Assembly (NCBI RefSeq): GCF_014191255.1
Contig: NZ_JACHWH010000003.1
Location: 1 to 64,000, forward strand
Length of the DNA: 64,000 bases
Reading direction: 5' to 3'
DNA from: Amycolatopsis bartoniae
GTDB taxonomy: Bacteria; Actinomycetota; Actinomycetes; Mycobacteriales; Pseudonocardiaceae
Below, piece after piece: positions 1-7,074 of this stretch (position 1 is its first letter; each line of letters begins with the position of its first letter). The notes below the pieces were generated by a model. That model saw only the letters and a program-made list of their open reading frames with translations, had not been told where the DNA came from and made no database searches. The position numbers and the translations under genes are program-made.

Positions 1-264
1 GGCCTGCTGCACGTGGCGCAGGGCGAGATCGAGGTCCTTGACCTCCATGGTGTTCGGATAGGCGTTGACGGGTGCGTCGTCGACGGGCGCGGGACCCTGC
101 CGCGGCACCAGCCCGCCGTCGATCCCGGGTCCGTCGCCGGTGCTGATCAGCCAGTACGGGTTGCTGCCCCAGCGCTCGAAGGACCAGTCGAACACCGTCT
201 TGTAGAACGTGATCGCGCGTTCCGGGTCGGTCGCGTGGATCTCGAAGTGGACGGGACGAGGCAT
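1..264 (-). CDS. VOC-family (glyoxalase-like) protein, C-terminus cut by window edge
   Basis: The first 88 codons of a minus-strand gene start at the ATG at 264 and run off the left edge. The N-terminus PRPVHFEIHATDPERAITFY followed by an FDW motif is the typical opening of a vicinal-oxygen-chelate domain, in which a metal-binding His lies on the first beta strand (here HFEIHATD). Such single-domain proteins bind metals or small molecules; the substrate cannot be told. Its promoter must lie in or beside the repeat array that begins just upstream. Family assignment is good; function is unknown. Confidence 0.8.
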   Translation of the reverse strand, partial: MPRPVHFEIHATDPERAITFYKTVFDWSFERWGSNPYWLISTGDGPGIDGGLVPRQGPAPVDDAPVNAYPNTMEVKDLDLALRHVQQA

Positions 265-859
265 GCCGAGCCTCCTCGCCTGCGGGGAAGGGATTGCGCG
301 AGTCTACCGTCCGGCCGCCCACCCGGCAGCAATCTCCACCGTCGAGGCTCGCCCGCCCAGCGGCAAGCTCCGCCAACCTCGCGTGCCCGGCAGAAGCTCC
401 ACCGGTCCGGGGTCCCACCACCCGCCAGGCAAGTTCCCCCAATCCCGCCCCGGCAGCAAGCGTCGCTCGTCCCAGCCGCGCGCATGGCAACCTGCACCGG
501 TCCCGGCCGCGCGCCCGGCAGCAATGCCCACCCGTGCCTCCGGCAGCAGGCTTCGCCGGTCCCACCCGCGCCTCCGGCAGCAGGCTTCACCAGTCCCGGC
601 CGCGCGCCCGGCAGCAATGCCCACCCGTGCCTCCGGGGGCAGGCTTCGCCGGTCCCACCCGCGCCGCCGGCAGCAGGCTTCACCAGTCCCGGCCGCGCGC
701 CCGGCAGCAACCTGAACCAATCCCGACCGCCCGCCTGGCAGAAGTTTCACCGGCACGGGCGACGCGCATGGCAGCAAGCTCTGCCAACCCGCCCGGCGTC
801 ACCGGGTCCCGGCCACCCGGCAGCAAGCCCCATCAGCTCACTCACCCACCCAGCAACCC
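265..859. repeat. Gene-free GC-rich tandem repeat array
   Basis: This 595-bp gap holds degenerate tandem units of about 34 bp, each opening with CGGCAGCA and continuing with a GTCCC(A/G) block. It separates the end of the oxidoreductase gene (minus) from the start of the VOC gene (minus). Several long frames stay open here on both strands, but they translate only the repeat and show no domain, so I call no gene. Confidence 0.8.
516..701. repeat. Two near-identical 93-bp higher-order repeats
   Basis: The motif CGGCAGCAA recurs at 516, 609 and 702, exactly 93 bp apart. Each 93-bp copy is built from a 25-bp and two 34-bp subunits. The two copies differ at only a few bases (for example CTCCGGCAGCAG against CTCCGGGGGCAG), so the duplication looks recent. 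Confidence 0.85.
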
Positions 860-1330
860 TCACCGGGCCTTGAGCCACACCATCGAGAGGTGCTCCCGCT
901 CCACCAGGGCCTCCAGCTCCGCCACCGTGGGCAGCCTGCCGACGTTCACCTTCAACCCGAGCCGTCGCTGGGCCTGTTCCAGTCCCAGCTCCTCGAACCG
1001 CTTGGCGTACGTCTCCGCCACCGTGCGCGCGTACTCCACCAGCACCCCGCGCATCGGCGTGGTGCGGCCCTCGAACACGACGTCCACGTCCCGGCCGCCG
1101 CGAAAGTTCAGGCGCCACCGGGCACCGGTGAGCACCATCAGCCCGTCGTCCCACCGGTGGGCCGTCGCGGGCACCTCGTACCGCCGCCCGGTCCGGCGCC
1201 CGCTGAACCGCAGCACCAGCACCGACCGCCCGATCGGCCCGCCCAGCGGCGTCCGCAGCAACCCCAGCAGCACCGGGTTCAGCAACCGCACCGCGGCGGC
1301 CGGCGGCCGCGTCACCGAGACAGCATCCAT
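860..1330 (-). CDS. Deazaflavin-dependent nitroreductase/quinone-reductase family protein (DUF385)
   Basis: The 156-aa product matches the small F420-binding split-barrel family (Ddn/DUF385) in length and motifs: FSGRRTGRRYEVPA near residues 43-56, then the stretch around TGARWRLNFRGG and VVFEGR. Members use reduced F420 to reduce nitro-aromatics or quinones, usually at the membrane. The start ATG at 1330 lies 14 bp after the upstream permease stop, so it is probably the last gene of the ABC operon. The repeat array lies directly downstream. The exact substrate is unknown. Confidence 0.8.
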   Translation of the reverse strand: MDAVSVTRPPAAAVRLLNPVLLGLLRTPLGGPIGRSVLVLRFSGRRTGRRYEVPATAHRWDDGLMVLTGARWRLNFRGGRDVDVVFEGRTTPMRGVLVEYARTVAETYAKRFEELGLEQAQRRLGLKVNVGRLPTVAELEALVEREHLSMVWLKAR

Positions 1331-1343
1331 GGCCGCCAGTATT

Positions 1344-2303
1344 TCAGCTCGTGATGTCCTTCGTGGCGAATCGGCGAGCCGCGATCAACGCCAGCACCGT
1401 CCCGTAGGCCACCGCCGACAGCACACCCGCCGCGATGTTGGCCCAGTCGACGTCCGTCGCGACCAGGTCCAGCCACGCGTAGGAGTAGTGCGTCGGCAGG
1501 TAGTTGCGCAGGCTGCCCAGCGCCGTGATCTGGTCCAGGATCTGCGACAGGATCGCCGCCAGCACCGCACCGCCGACCGCGCCCAGCGGCGCGTCCGTCG
1601 ACACGCTCAGCAGCAGCGCCAGTCCCGCCACCCACGCCAGTTGGATCACGATGTACACCGTCGACACCACGATCACGACCAGGCTCTGCCCGAACGGGAT
1701 CGCGTCCCCGGTCGGGCTGATCGCGTCGCCCGCGCCGTACCAGATCAGCCCCACCACGAGCGACACCAGCGGCAGCAGCACCAGCGCCAGCACCGACAGC
1801 AGCCCCGACGCGATCGCCTTCTGCCGCAACACCCGGTGCCGCGGCACGGGGATCGCCAGCAGGTACTTCAGGCTCGACCACGAAGCCTCGCTCGCGATCG
1901 TGTCGCCGAAGAACAACGCGACGATCGTCGGCAGCAGGAACCCGCCCGCCACGAACAGCGCCAGCACCACGAAGTTCGGCGCGCTCGCCGTCGCGAGGTC
2001 GACGAACCCGCCCGAACGCCGGTTCGGGCTGGACTGCCCCACCTCGAACGCGATCACCAGGATGAACGGCAGCAGCACCACGAACCCCAGCACGAGCTGC
2101 GTGCGCCGGCGGCGGAGCTGGCGCCGCAGCTCCACCCCCAGCCGCAACGTCCGCCCCGCGCGGTACCCGGCGACCGCGCCGTCCGCCCCCGAGGCCACCT
2201 GCTCCCGCCGCGCCAGCGCGGTCAGCTCGTCCAGCGCCGCCGGATCGGTGTGCACCCCGGAATCGAGCACCGCGTTCTCGGCGGCGCGATCCTTCCCGGC
2301 CAT
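1344..2303 (-). CDS. ABC transporter permease (ABC-2 type)
   Basis: The 319-aa integral membrane protein has a hydrophilic N-terminus of about 65 residues ending in RRQLRRRRTQ, then about six hydrophobic segments (for example VLGFVVLLPFILVIAFEV, NFVVLALFVAGGFLLPTIVA and the VSTVYIVIQLAWVAGLALLL region). ABC-2 permeases pair with a separate ATPase; here the partner is the upstream hydrolase-ATPase fusion. The ATG at 2303 has a GGGAGGGAG Shine-Dalgarno and shares ATGA with the stop of the preceding repeat-encoded frame. A longer frame upstream exists but runs through the repeat array and is not used as the start. Confidence 0.85.
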   Translation of the reverse strand: MAGKDRAAENAVLDSGVHTDPAALDELTALARREQVASGADGAVAGYRAGRTLRLGVELRRQLRRRRTQLVLGFVVLLPFILVIAFEVGQSSPNRRSGGFVDLATASAPNFVVLALFVAGGFLLPTIVALFFGDTIASEASWSSLKYLLAIPVPRHRVLRQKAIASGLLSVLALVLLPLVSLVVGLIWYGAGDAISPTGDAIPFGQSLVVIVVSTVYIVIQLAWVAGLALLLSVSTDAPLGAVGGAVLAAILSQILDQITALGSLRNYLPTHYSYAWLDLVATDVDWANIAAGVLSAVAYGTVLALIAARRFATKDITS

Positions 2304-2312
2304 CACGACTCC
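2296..2312. repeat. Copy 1 of a 17-bp direct repeat flanking the 51-bp array
   Basis: Reads GGAGTCGTGATGGCCGG on the minus strand: the Shine-Dalgarno and ATG of the permease. It matches 16 of 17 bases of the copy at 3018-3034, the stop/start junction of the fusion gene. Confidence 0.85.
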
Positions 2313-3025
2313 CTCCCGCACGACCACGGTGACAGCGCGACCCGGCTGCCCAGCGGCGGCATGAACCGGCGGTCGACGGCGGACACCCGCGACACCGGCA
2401 CGATTCGGTGGTTCGGGGCGGCCACCTGACCCGGTGCCCGCGACAGCGGCAAAGCCCGGCGGCCGGGAACGAACCTTCCGCCGTTCGACGGCGGCCTCGG
2501 CGCGGTCCGACACGCAGCGGCGAACACACCGCTGCCCGGTGGCGACCCCGGCGCAGTCCGCGGCCCTGCGGCGGATACACCGCTGCGCGGCCGCGGCATC
2601 AGCCTGGTTCGCGGCCCGGCGCCGAACTCCCCGCTGCTCACTCGCGACCCGGGCGCGGTTCGGCAAGCAGCGGTGAACTCCCCGCTGCTTACTCGCGGCC
2701 CGGGCGCGGTCCGGCCTGCAGCGGTGAACACACCGTTGCGTGGCCGCGGCATCAGCCTGGTTCGCGGCCCGGCGCCGAACTCCCCGCTGCTCGCTCGCGA
2801 CCCGGGCGCGGTCCGGGAAGCAGCGGCGAACTTCCCGTTGCTTACTCGCGGCCGGGGCGCGGTCCGGCAAGCAGCGGCGAACTCCCCGCTGCTCGCTCGC
2901 GGCCCAGGCGCGGTCCGGGAAGCAACGGCGAACTCCCCGTCACGCATCCGCGACACCGGCACCGTCCCGTGCGCGGCGGTCGAAATCCCGGCGCTCGCGT
3001 GTGGCACCTCGCGCCCTCCGGTCAT
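2303..3025 (-). CDS. Possible 240-aa protein of 17-residue repeats, coupled to its neighbours
   Basis: An open frame starts at the ATG at 3025, overlapping the fusion gene's TGA, and stops at 2303, overlapping the permease ATG. It encodes at least ten 17-residue units of the type (C/S/G)RTAPG(P/S)R(A/V)SSGEF(A/G)A(A/G), with alternates reading PRTRLMPRPR(N/S)GV. There is no recognisable domain, signal or membrane segment, and other frames are also open, as expected for GC-rich repeats. The perfect stop/start coupling at both ends is the only positive argument that it is translated. It may simply be an expanded intergenic repeat. Confidence 0.25.
   Translation of the reverse strand: MTGGREVPHASAGISTAAHGTVPVSRMRDGEFAVASRTAPGPRASSGEFAAACRTAPRPRVSNGKFAAASRTAPGSRASSGEFGAGPRTRLMPRPRNGVFTAAGRTAPGPRVSSGEFTAACRTAPGSRVSSGEFGAGPRTRLMPRPRSGVSAAGPRTAPGSPPGSGVFAAACRTAPRPPSNGGRFVPGRRALPLSRAPGQVAAPNHRIVPVSRVSAVDRRFMPPLGSRVALSPWSCGRES
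2462..2971. repeat. 51-bp tandem repeat array (about 10 units)
   Basis: Each unit contains an inverted repeat, GCAGCGG then a 7-base spacer then CCGCTGC, so every unit can form a small hairpin, followed by GCGACCCGGGCGCGGTCCGG. Some units carry an alternative block around GCGTGGCCGCGGCATCAGCC, and a group of three units (about 153 bp) is itself duplicated. The period of 51 is divisible by three, so copy-number changes keep any reading frame. Confidence 0.85.
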
Positions 3026-3034
3026 CACGACTCC
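3018..3034. repeat. Copy 2 of the 17-bp direct repeat flanking the 51-bp array
   Basis: Reads GGAGTCGTGATGACCGG on the minus strand. It contains the last codons and stop of the fusion gene plus the next ATG. See 2296-2312 for the other copy. Confidence 0.85.
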
Positions 3035-5844
3035 TCACCCACCAGCCGCAGGAAGGCGTCTTCCAGGCGGCGCCTCGGGCCGGCCTGGTCGACCGCCACA
3101 CCGGCGCGCACGAGCGCCGCCACGGCTTCCGCTCTCGGCAGGCCGTCCAGGTTGGCGTGCACCAGATCCCCTTCGACGTCCACATCGGACACTCCGCCGA
3201 CCGAGCGCAGCGCCGCGGCCGCCGCCTCCGGGTCGCCGACCCGGAAAGTCGCCTCGCCGCCCGCCGCCGCGATGTCGCCGACCGGGCCGGACGCCACCAG
3301 CGCCCCGCGGTGCATGACCACCACGTGCGTACAGGTCTGCTCCACCTCGGCCAGCAGGTGGCTCGACACCACCACCGTGCGCCCGGTCGCCGCGTACCGC
3401 TGCAGCACCTCGCGCATCTGGTGGATCTGCGGCGGGTCCAGCCCGTTGGTCGGTTCGTCGAGCACGAGCAGCTCCGGCAGCCCCAGCATCGCCTGCGCGA
3501 TCGCGAGCCGCTGCCGCATGCCCTGGCTGTACGTCCGCACCTTCCGGTGCACCGCCGAGCCCAGCCCCGCGATCTCCAGCGCCTCCGCGAAGTGCGCCTG
3601 CTCCGCCGGCCGCCCGGTCGCGTCCCAGTACAGCCGCAGGTTCAGCTCACCCGACAGGTGCGGCAGGAACCCCGAACCCTCCACGAACGACCCGATCCGC
3701 GACAGCACCGGCGCCCCCGCCGACACCGGATGCCCGAACACCCGGATCTGCCCGGCGGTCGGGGTGATGAGCCCCATCAGCATCCGCAGCGTCGTCGTCT
3801 TGCCCGCGCCGTTCGGCCCGAGCAGGCCGAGCACCTGCCCCGGCTCGACGCGGAACGACAGGTCCCGCACCGCGGTGAGCCCGCCGGGATACGCCTTGGT
3901 CAGCCCCTCGATCACGAGCGGCACGTCGGACAGCGAAGGATCGGCCCGGTGCGCCCGGCGCCGGCGCAGCGCGGCGATCACCGCCACCACCAGCGCGACG
4001 AGCAGGATTCCGAGGATCGCCAACACGGTGCCCAGCGGCCAGCCGGAACCCGCCGCCGTGCCCGGGATGACCGGCACGAACAGCCCGCCGTCGGCGGAGA
4101 TCTGGTACGCCGCGGGCGCGATCGGCGTCGCGAACGCCTGGTCGGTGGTGGTGACCACGACCTGCAGCGCGTGCCCGGACTCGATCGGCCGCACGATGCC
4201 CGCGAGCGTCACGGTGACCTCGGCGGCACCCCCGGGCAGCGGCACGCGGATCGGCGCCACCTGGTTGGCGGGCAGCGTCCGCGTGCCGTCCGGGCTCACG
4301 TCGTAGAGCTTCGCGAACAGCACGGCCTCCGGCGCGGTGCCCGCGATGCGCAGCCGCACCGTCGCGGACCCGGCGACCAGCAGCTGCGAGTCGACCGGCG
4401 CCGTGGTGAAGCGCGCGGACTGCCCCGGCGGGTCGACGCCGAACAGCCCCGACACCCGCGAGGACCCGGCGAGCCCGTTGAGCCCGGGAATTCCGCTGAC
4501 CGCGGCGGGCACGCCGCCCGGCGGATTCACCACGGTCTGCTCGCCGCCCCGCAGCGCGAGCGGGTTCCGCTGCGTCGTGTCGCCGGTCAGGCCCGGGTAG
4601 TCCGGCGCCGTCACGATCCGCACCGACGGCGAACCCGACGCGCGCAGCGAACCCTGCACGTCGTAGGAGAAGCCGGTGACCGGGTCGCTGCCCTCGCCGG
4701 TGAGCTGGAACCACAGCCAGTCGCCGATCTTCGCGCGCAGCTGTGGCCCCGGCTGCCCGCCGTCGTGACCGCCCGCGTACCAGATCTGCTGCACCTTCCC
4801 ACCCGCCGCGACGATCTGGCGCGCGGTGGCGTCGGACTGGTCGAGCCCGAACAGCGTGTCGTTCTCACCCTGCACGAGCAGCGTCGGCACGGTGATCTTC
4901 GAGGTGACCGACGCGGGGGAGACGCGGTGCAGCAGGTCCACGGTCGCCTGCGTGACCCGGCCGGTGGTGGCGAGCTCCGTGTACGCCTGGCAGATCTGCG
5001 CGGTGAAGCGGCCGCAAACGTTCGCGGCGGGCGGCAGCTGCACCCGCCCGGGCGCCGCCGCCCCGCCCCCGGAACCGCCGCTGGAGCTGCTGCTGTCGCT
5101 GCTCTCCTGACCCGGCTCCGGCGCCTCGGTCGCCGCTTCCGCGCCGGTGCCCGAGCCCGCGGAGAACAACAGCCCCGCCCACGACCGCTTGAAGACCCCG
5201 TCCGCGGCGAAGGCTCCCGCGGCCGGAGTGGCGGCCGGGACGGCGTCGGCCCGAGCGGCGTTGGGCACCAGGCCCTGCGCGAGGTCGTTGTACGTGATCA
5301 CCGGTGAGATGGCGTCGACGCGCTTGTCCGTGCCCGCGAGCAGCAGCGCGAGCGCGCCGCCGTAGGACGCCCCGATCACCCCGACGCGCGGGTCGCCCGG
5401 GCCGTCCTGGCGCACGTCGGGCCGCTTCGCCAGGTAGTCGACGAGGCGGGCCGCGTCGGCGACTTCGAGGTCCGGGTCGTCGAGGCCGATCTGCCCCGTG
5501 CTGTGCCCGAAGCCGCGCGCGGACCACGTGAGCACCACGAACCCGCGGCGCGCGAGCTCCTGCGCCTGCCCGGTGACGCTGGTCTTGTCGCCGCCGAACC
5601 CGTGCGGCAGCAGCACGGCCGGGGCCGGGGTGCGCGCCGGCAGGTACAGGGTGGTGTCCAGGTGCACCTGCGTGGCGGCGCCGGGCGCGGCGGGCACGTC
5701 GAGCACGGCGTCCTGGCTCGCGACGGGCGCGGCGTCGTTCCCGGCGCGGGCCCAGACGATCCCGGCGGCGGCGAGCAGCACCACGACCACACCCAGGGTC
5801 ACGAGCCGGCCACGGCGGGTGTGCGGTAGCGGAATACGGGGCAC
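3025..5844 (-). CDS. Membrane-anchored alpha/beta hydrolase fused to an ABC transporter ATPase
   Basis: The 939-aa protein joins two enzymes. After a basic N-terminus and a membrane segment (about 15-33) comes an alpha/beta-hydrolase of the X-Pro dipeptidyl-peptidase/CocE type: nucleophile S160 in GASYGG, probable acid D329 in GENDT and His H360 in AGGHDGG, with an acidic Ser-rich loop (about 235-262). A beta-sandwich-like region (about 400-590) follows. A second membrane segment (about 602-626) ends in RRRR, then an ABC ATPase: Walker A GPNGAGKT (676-683), signature YSQGM (772-776), Walker B LLVLDEP (792-798), H-loop H829. The charge pattern predicts hydrolase outside and ATPase inside. The permease two positions downstream is its likely transport partner. 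Substrate unknown. Confidence 0.9.
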   Translation of the reverse strand: MPRIPLPHTRRGRLVTLGVVVVLLAAAGIVWARAGNDAAPVASQDAVLDVPAAPGAATQVHLDTTLYLPARTPAPAVLLPHGFGGDKTSVTGQAQELARRGFVVLTWSARGFGHSTGQIGLDDPDLEVADAARLVDYLAKRPDVRQDGPGDPRVGVIGASYGGALALLLAGTDKRVDAISPVITYNDLAQGLVPNAARADAVPAATPAAGAFAADGVFKRSWAGLLFSAGSGTGAEAATEAPEPGQESSDSSSSSGGSGGGAAAPGRVQLPPAANVCGRFTAQICQAYTELATTGRVTQATVDLLHRVSPASVTSKITVPTLLVQGENDTLFGLDQSDATARQIVAAGGKVQQIWYAGGHDGGQPGPQLRAKIGDWLWFQLTGEGSDPVTGFSYDVQGSLRASGSPSVRIVTAPDYPGLTGDTTQRNPLALRGGEQTVVNPPGGVPAAVSGIPGLNGLAGSSRVSGLFGVDPPGQSARFTTAPVDSQLLVAGSATVRLRIAGTAPEAVLFAKLYDVSPDGTRTLPANQVAPIRVPLPGGAAEVTVTLAGIVRPIESGHALQVVVTTTDQAFATPIAPAAYQISADGGLFVPVIPGTAAGSGWPLGTVLAILGILLVALVVAVIAALRRRRAHRADPSLSDVPLVIEGLTKAYPGGLTAVRDLSFRVEPGQVLGLLGPNGAGKTTTLRMLMGLITPTAGQIRVFGHPVSAGAPVLSRIGSFVEGSGFLPHLSGELNLRLYWDATGRPAEQAHFAEALEIAGLGSAVHRKVRTYSQGMRQRLAIAQAMLGLPELLVLDEPTNGLDPPQIHQMREVLQRYAATGRTVVVSSHLLAEVEQTCTHVVVMHRGALVASGPVGDIAAAGGEATFRVGDPEAAAAALRSVGGVSDVDVEGDLVHANLDGLPRAEAVAALVRAGVAVDQAGPRRRLEDAFLRLVGEES

Positions 5845-5907
5845 CCCGAAACCGTAGGTGAAGTTTCCTGAGAACGGACGAGAGCGGTCCCCGATCCCGG
5901 TGATGAG

Positions 5908-5919
5908 GCTTACCTAAGC
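5908..5919. promoter_or_regulatory. Palindrome upstream of the terC riboswitch, DtxR/IdeR-like half-site
   Basis: GCTTA-CC-TAAGC is a perfect inverted repeat in the divergent region between the ABC operon and terC. GCTTACCTAA fits the right half of the DtxR/IdeR consensus exactly, but the left half (5899-5907) fits poorly, about 13 of 19 overall. It could be a metalloregulator site or part of a promoter. Confidence 0.3.
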
Positions 5920-5956
5920 TGGCCCGCCGGCCTGACATCGGACATGATGGACAGGA

Positions 5957-6087
5957 CGTGGAGGGGAGTATTCCTTCGCGGCGGTGTCGTCAGCACGGCG
6001 GTCCTGCGGGACACCCGGCGCCGTCGGCCGGTCCTCGGACCGGCGGAAGAGACCTCCGGCTAGCTGCTGTGCGCGCTAACCGGAGGT
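5957..6087 (+). promoter_or_regulatory. yybP-ykoY (Mn2+) riboswitch with translational switch
   Basis: The conserved blocks of this aptamer are present in order: GGGGAGTA (5963-5970), CGTCAGCACGG (5988-5998) and AAGAGACCTCC (6047-6057). P1 pairs GGAGG (5960-5964) with CCTCC (6053-6057). The same 3' strand, ACCTCCGGCTAG (6052-6063), can instead pair 11 of 12 bases with CTAACCGGAGGT (6076-6087), which holds the Shine-Dalgarno GGAGG ten bases before the terC ATG. Mn2+ binding stabilises P1 and should free the ribosome site, giving an ON switch acting on translation. The family is known to control Mn exporters and TerC/Alx proteins. Confidence 0.87.
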
Positions 6088-6096
6088 ATTGCGTAA

Positions 6097-7065
6097 ATGA
6101 CTGTCCCCGTGTGGCTGTGGCTCGCGACCGTGGCGGGTCTGCTTCTCCTCATCGCGATCGACCTGGTGATCGTCGATACCAAGCCCCACGAGGTGACCAC
6201 CCGCGAAGCCGCGAAGTGGGTCGTGTTCTACGTGGCCTGCGCGGTTCTGTTCGGGGCCGGGGTCTGGTTCTTCGCCGGGCACGATCCGGGGGTCGAGTTC
6301 TTCACCGGGTACCTCACCGAGTACTCGCTCTCGGTGGACAACCTGTTCATCTTCATGGTGATCATGGCGTCGTTCAAGGTGCCGCTGATCCACCAGCACC
6401 GCGTCCTGCTCGTCGGGATCCTGCTCGCGCTCGCCATGCGCAGCGTGTTCATCGCGATCGGCGCGGCGCTCATCGCCCAGTTCGTGTGGGTGTTCTTCCT
6501 CTTCGGCGCGGTCCTGCTGTGGACCGCGGTGAGCATGCTCCGCGGCGACGACGAGAAGGAGGAGTACCACGAGAATGTCCTCACGCGGTGGGTGCGCAAG
6601 ATCTACCCGGTGAGCGACGACTTCGACGGGCACAAGATGTTCGTCAAGCGCGAGGGACGGCGGCACATCACGCCGATGTTCCTGGTGATCGTCGCCATCG
6701 GCAGCGCCGACCTGCTGTTCGCGGTCGACTCGATCCCCGCGATCTTCGGCATCACGCAGGAGGCGTTCCTGGTCTTCACCGCCAACGCCTTCGCGCTGAT
6801 GGGCCTGCGGCAGCTGTTCTTCCTGCTCGGCGGGCTGGTCAACAAGCTCGTGTACCTGACCTACGGGCTCGCGGTGATCCTCGCGTTCATCGGCCTGAAG
6901 CTGGTGGTGCACGCGCTGCACGAGTACCACGTGGCGCCGGACTGGCTGGACATCAACAACTGGATCTCGCTCGGCGTGATCGTGGTGGTGCTGACGATCA
7001 CCACGGTCGCGAGCCTGCTCAAGAGCAGGCGTGACGCTGCGGTGGAGCAACCGAGCGAACGGTAA
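6097..7065 (+). CDS. TerC/Alx-family integral membrane protein, probable Mn2+ exporter
   Basis: The 322-aa protein has about nine hydrophobic segments and the two family signatures: EYSLSVDNLFIFMVIM near residue 75-90 and DLLFAVDSIPAIFGIT near 205-220, whose acidic residues are thought to bind metal. A hydrophilic loop (about 150-190, DDEKEEYHEN and following) is typical of Alx. TerC/Alx proteins act in Mn2+ efflux and metalation of exported proteins. The Mn riboswitch in its leader supports a manganese role. The stop lies 9 bp before the S9 peptidase start, so they are probably co-transcribed. Confidence 0.9.
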   Translation: MTVPVWLWLATVAGLLLLIAIDLVIVDTKPHEVTTREAAKWVVFYVACAVLFGAGVWFFAGHDPGVEFFTGYLTEYSLSVDNLFIFMVIMASFKVPLIHQHRVLLVGILLALAMRSVFIAIGAALIAQFVWVFFLFGAVLLWTAVSMLRGDDEKEEYHENVLTRWVRKIYPVSDDFDGHKMFVKREGRRHITPMFLVIVAIGSADLLFAVDSIPAIFGITQEAFLVFTANAFALMGLRQLFFLLGGLVNKLVYLTYGLAVILAFIGLKLVVHALHEYHVAPDWLDINNWISLGVIVVVLTITTVASLLKSRRDAAVEQPSER

Positions 7066-7074
7066 CCTCGGCGA

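Noticed and set aside
147..777. Long open frames on both strands across the first repeat array
   Set aside because: They translate only tandem repeats (for example AAGRAAGTGEACC units), overlap each other in several frames and have no domain or ribosome site.
265..3025. Mobile element or integron remnant around the repeat arrays
   Set aside because: No transposase, integrase, terminal inverted repeats or target-site duplications of an IS were found; only the 17-bp junction repeat is present.
2408..5307. Very long plus-strand open frames opposite the hydrolase-ABC gene
   Set aside because: They are Arg/Pro/Ala-rich antisense frames expected at this GC content; the minus frame has intact catalytic motifs.
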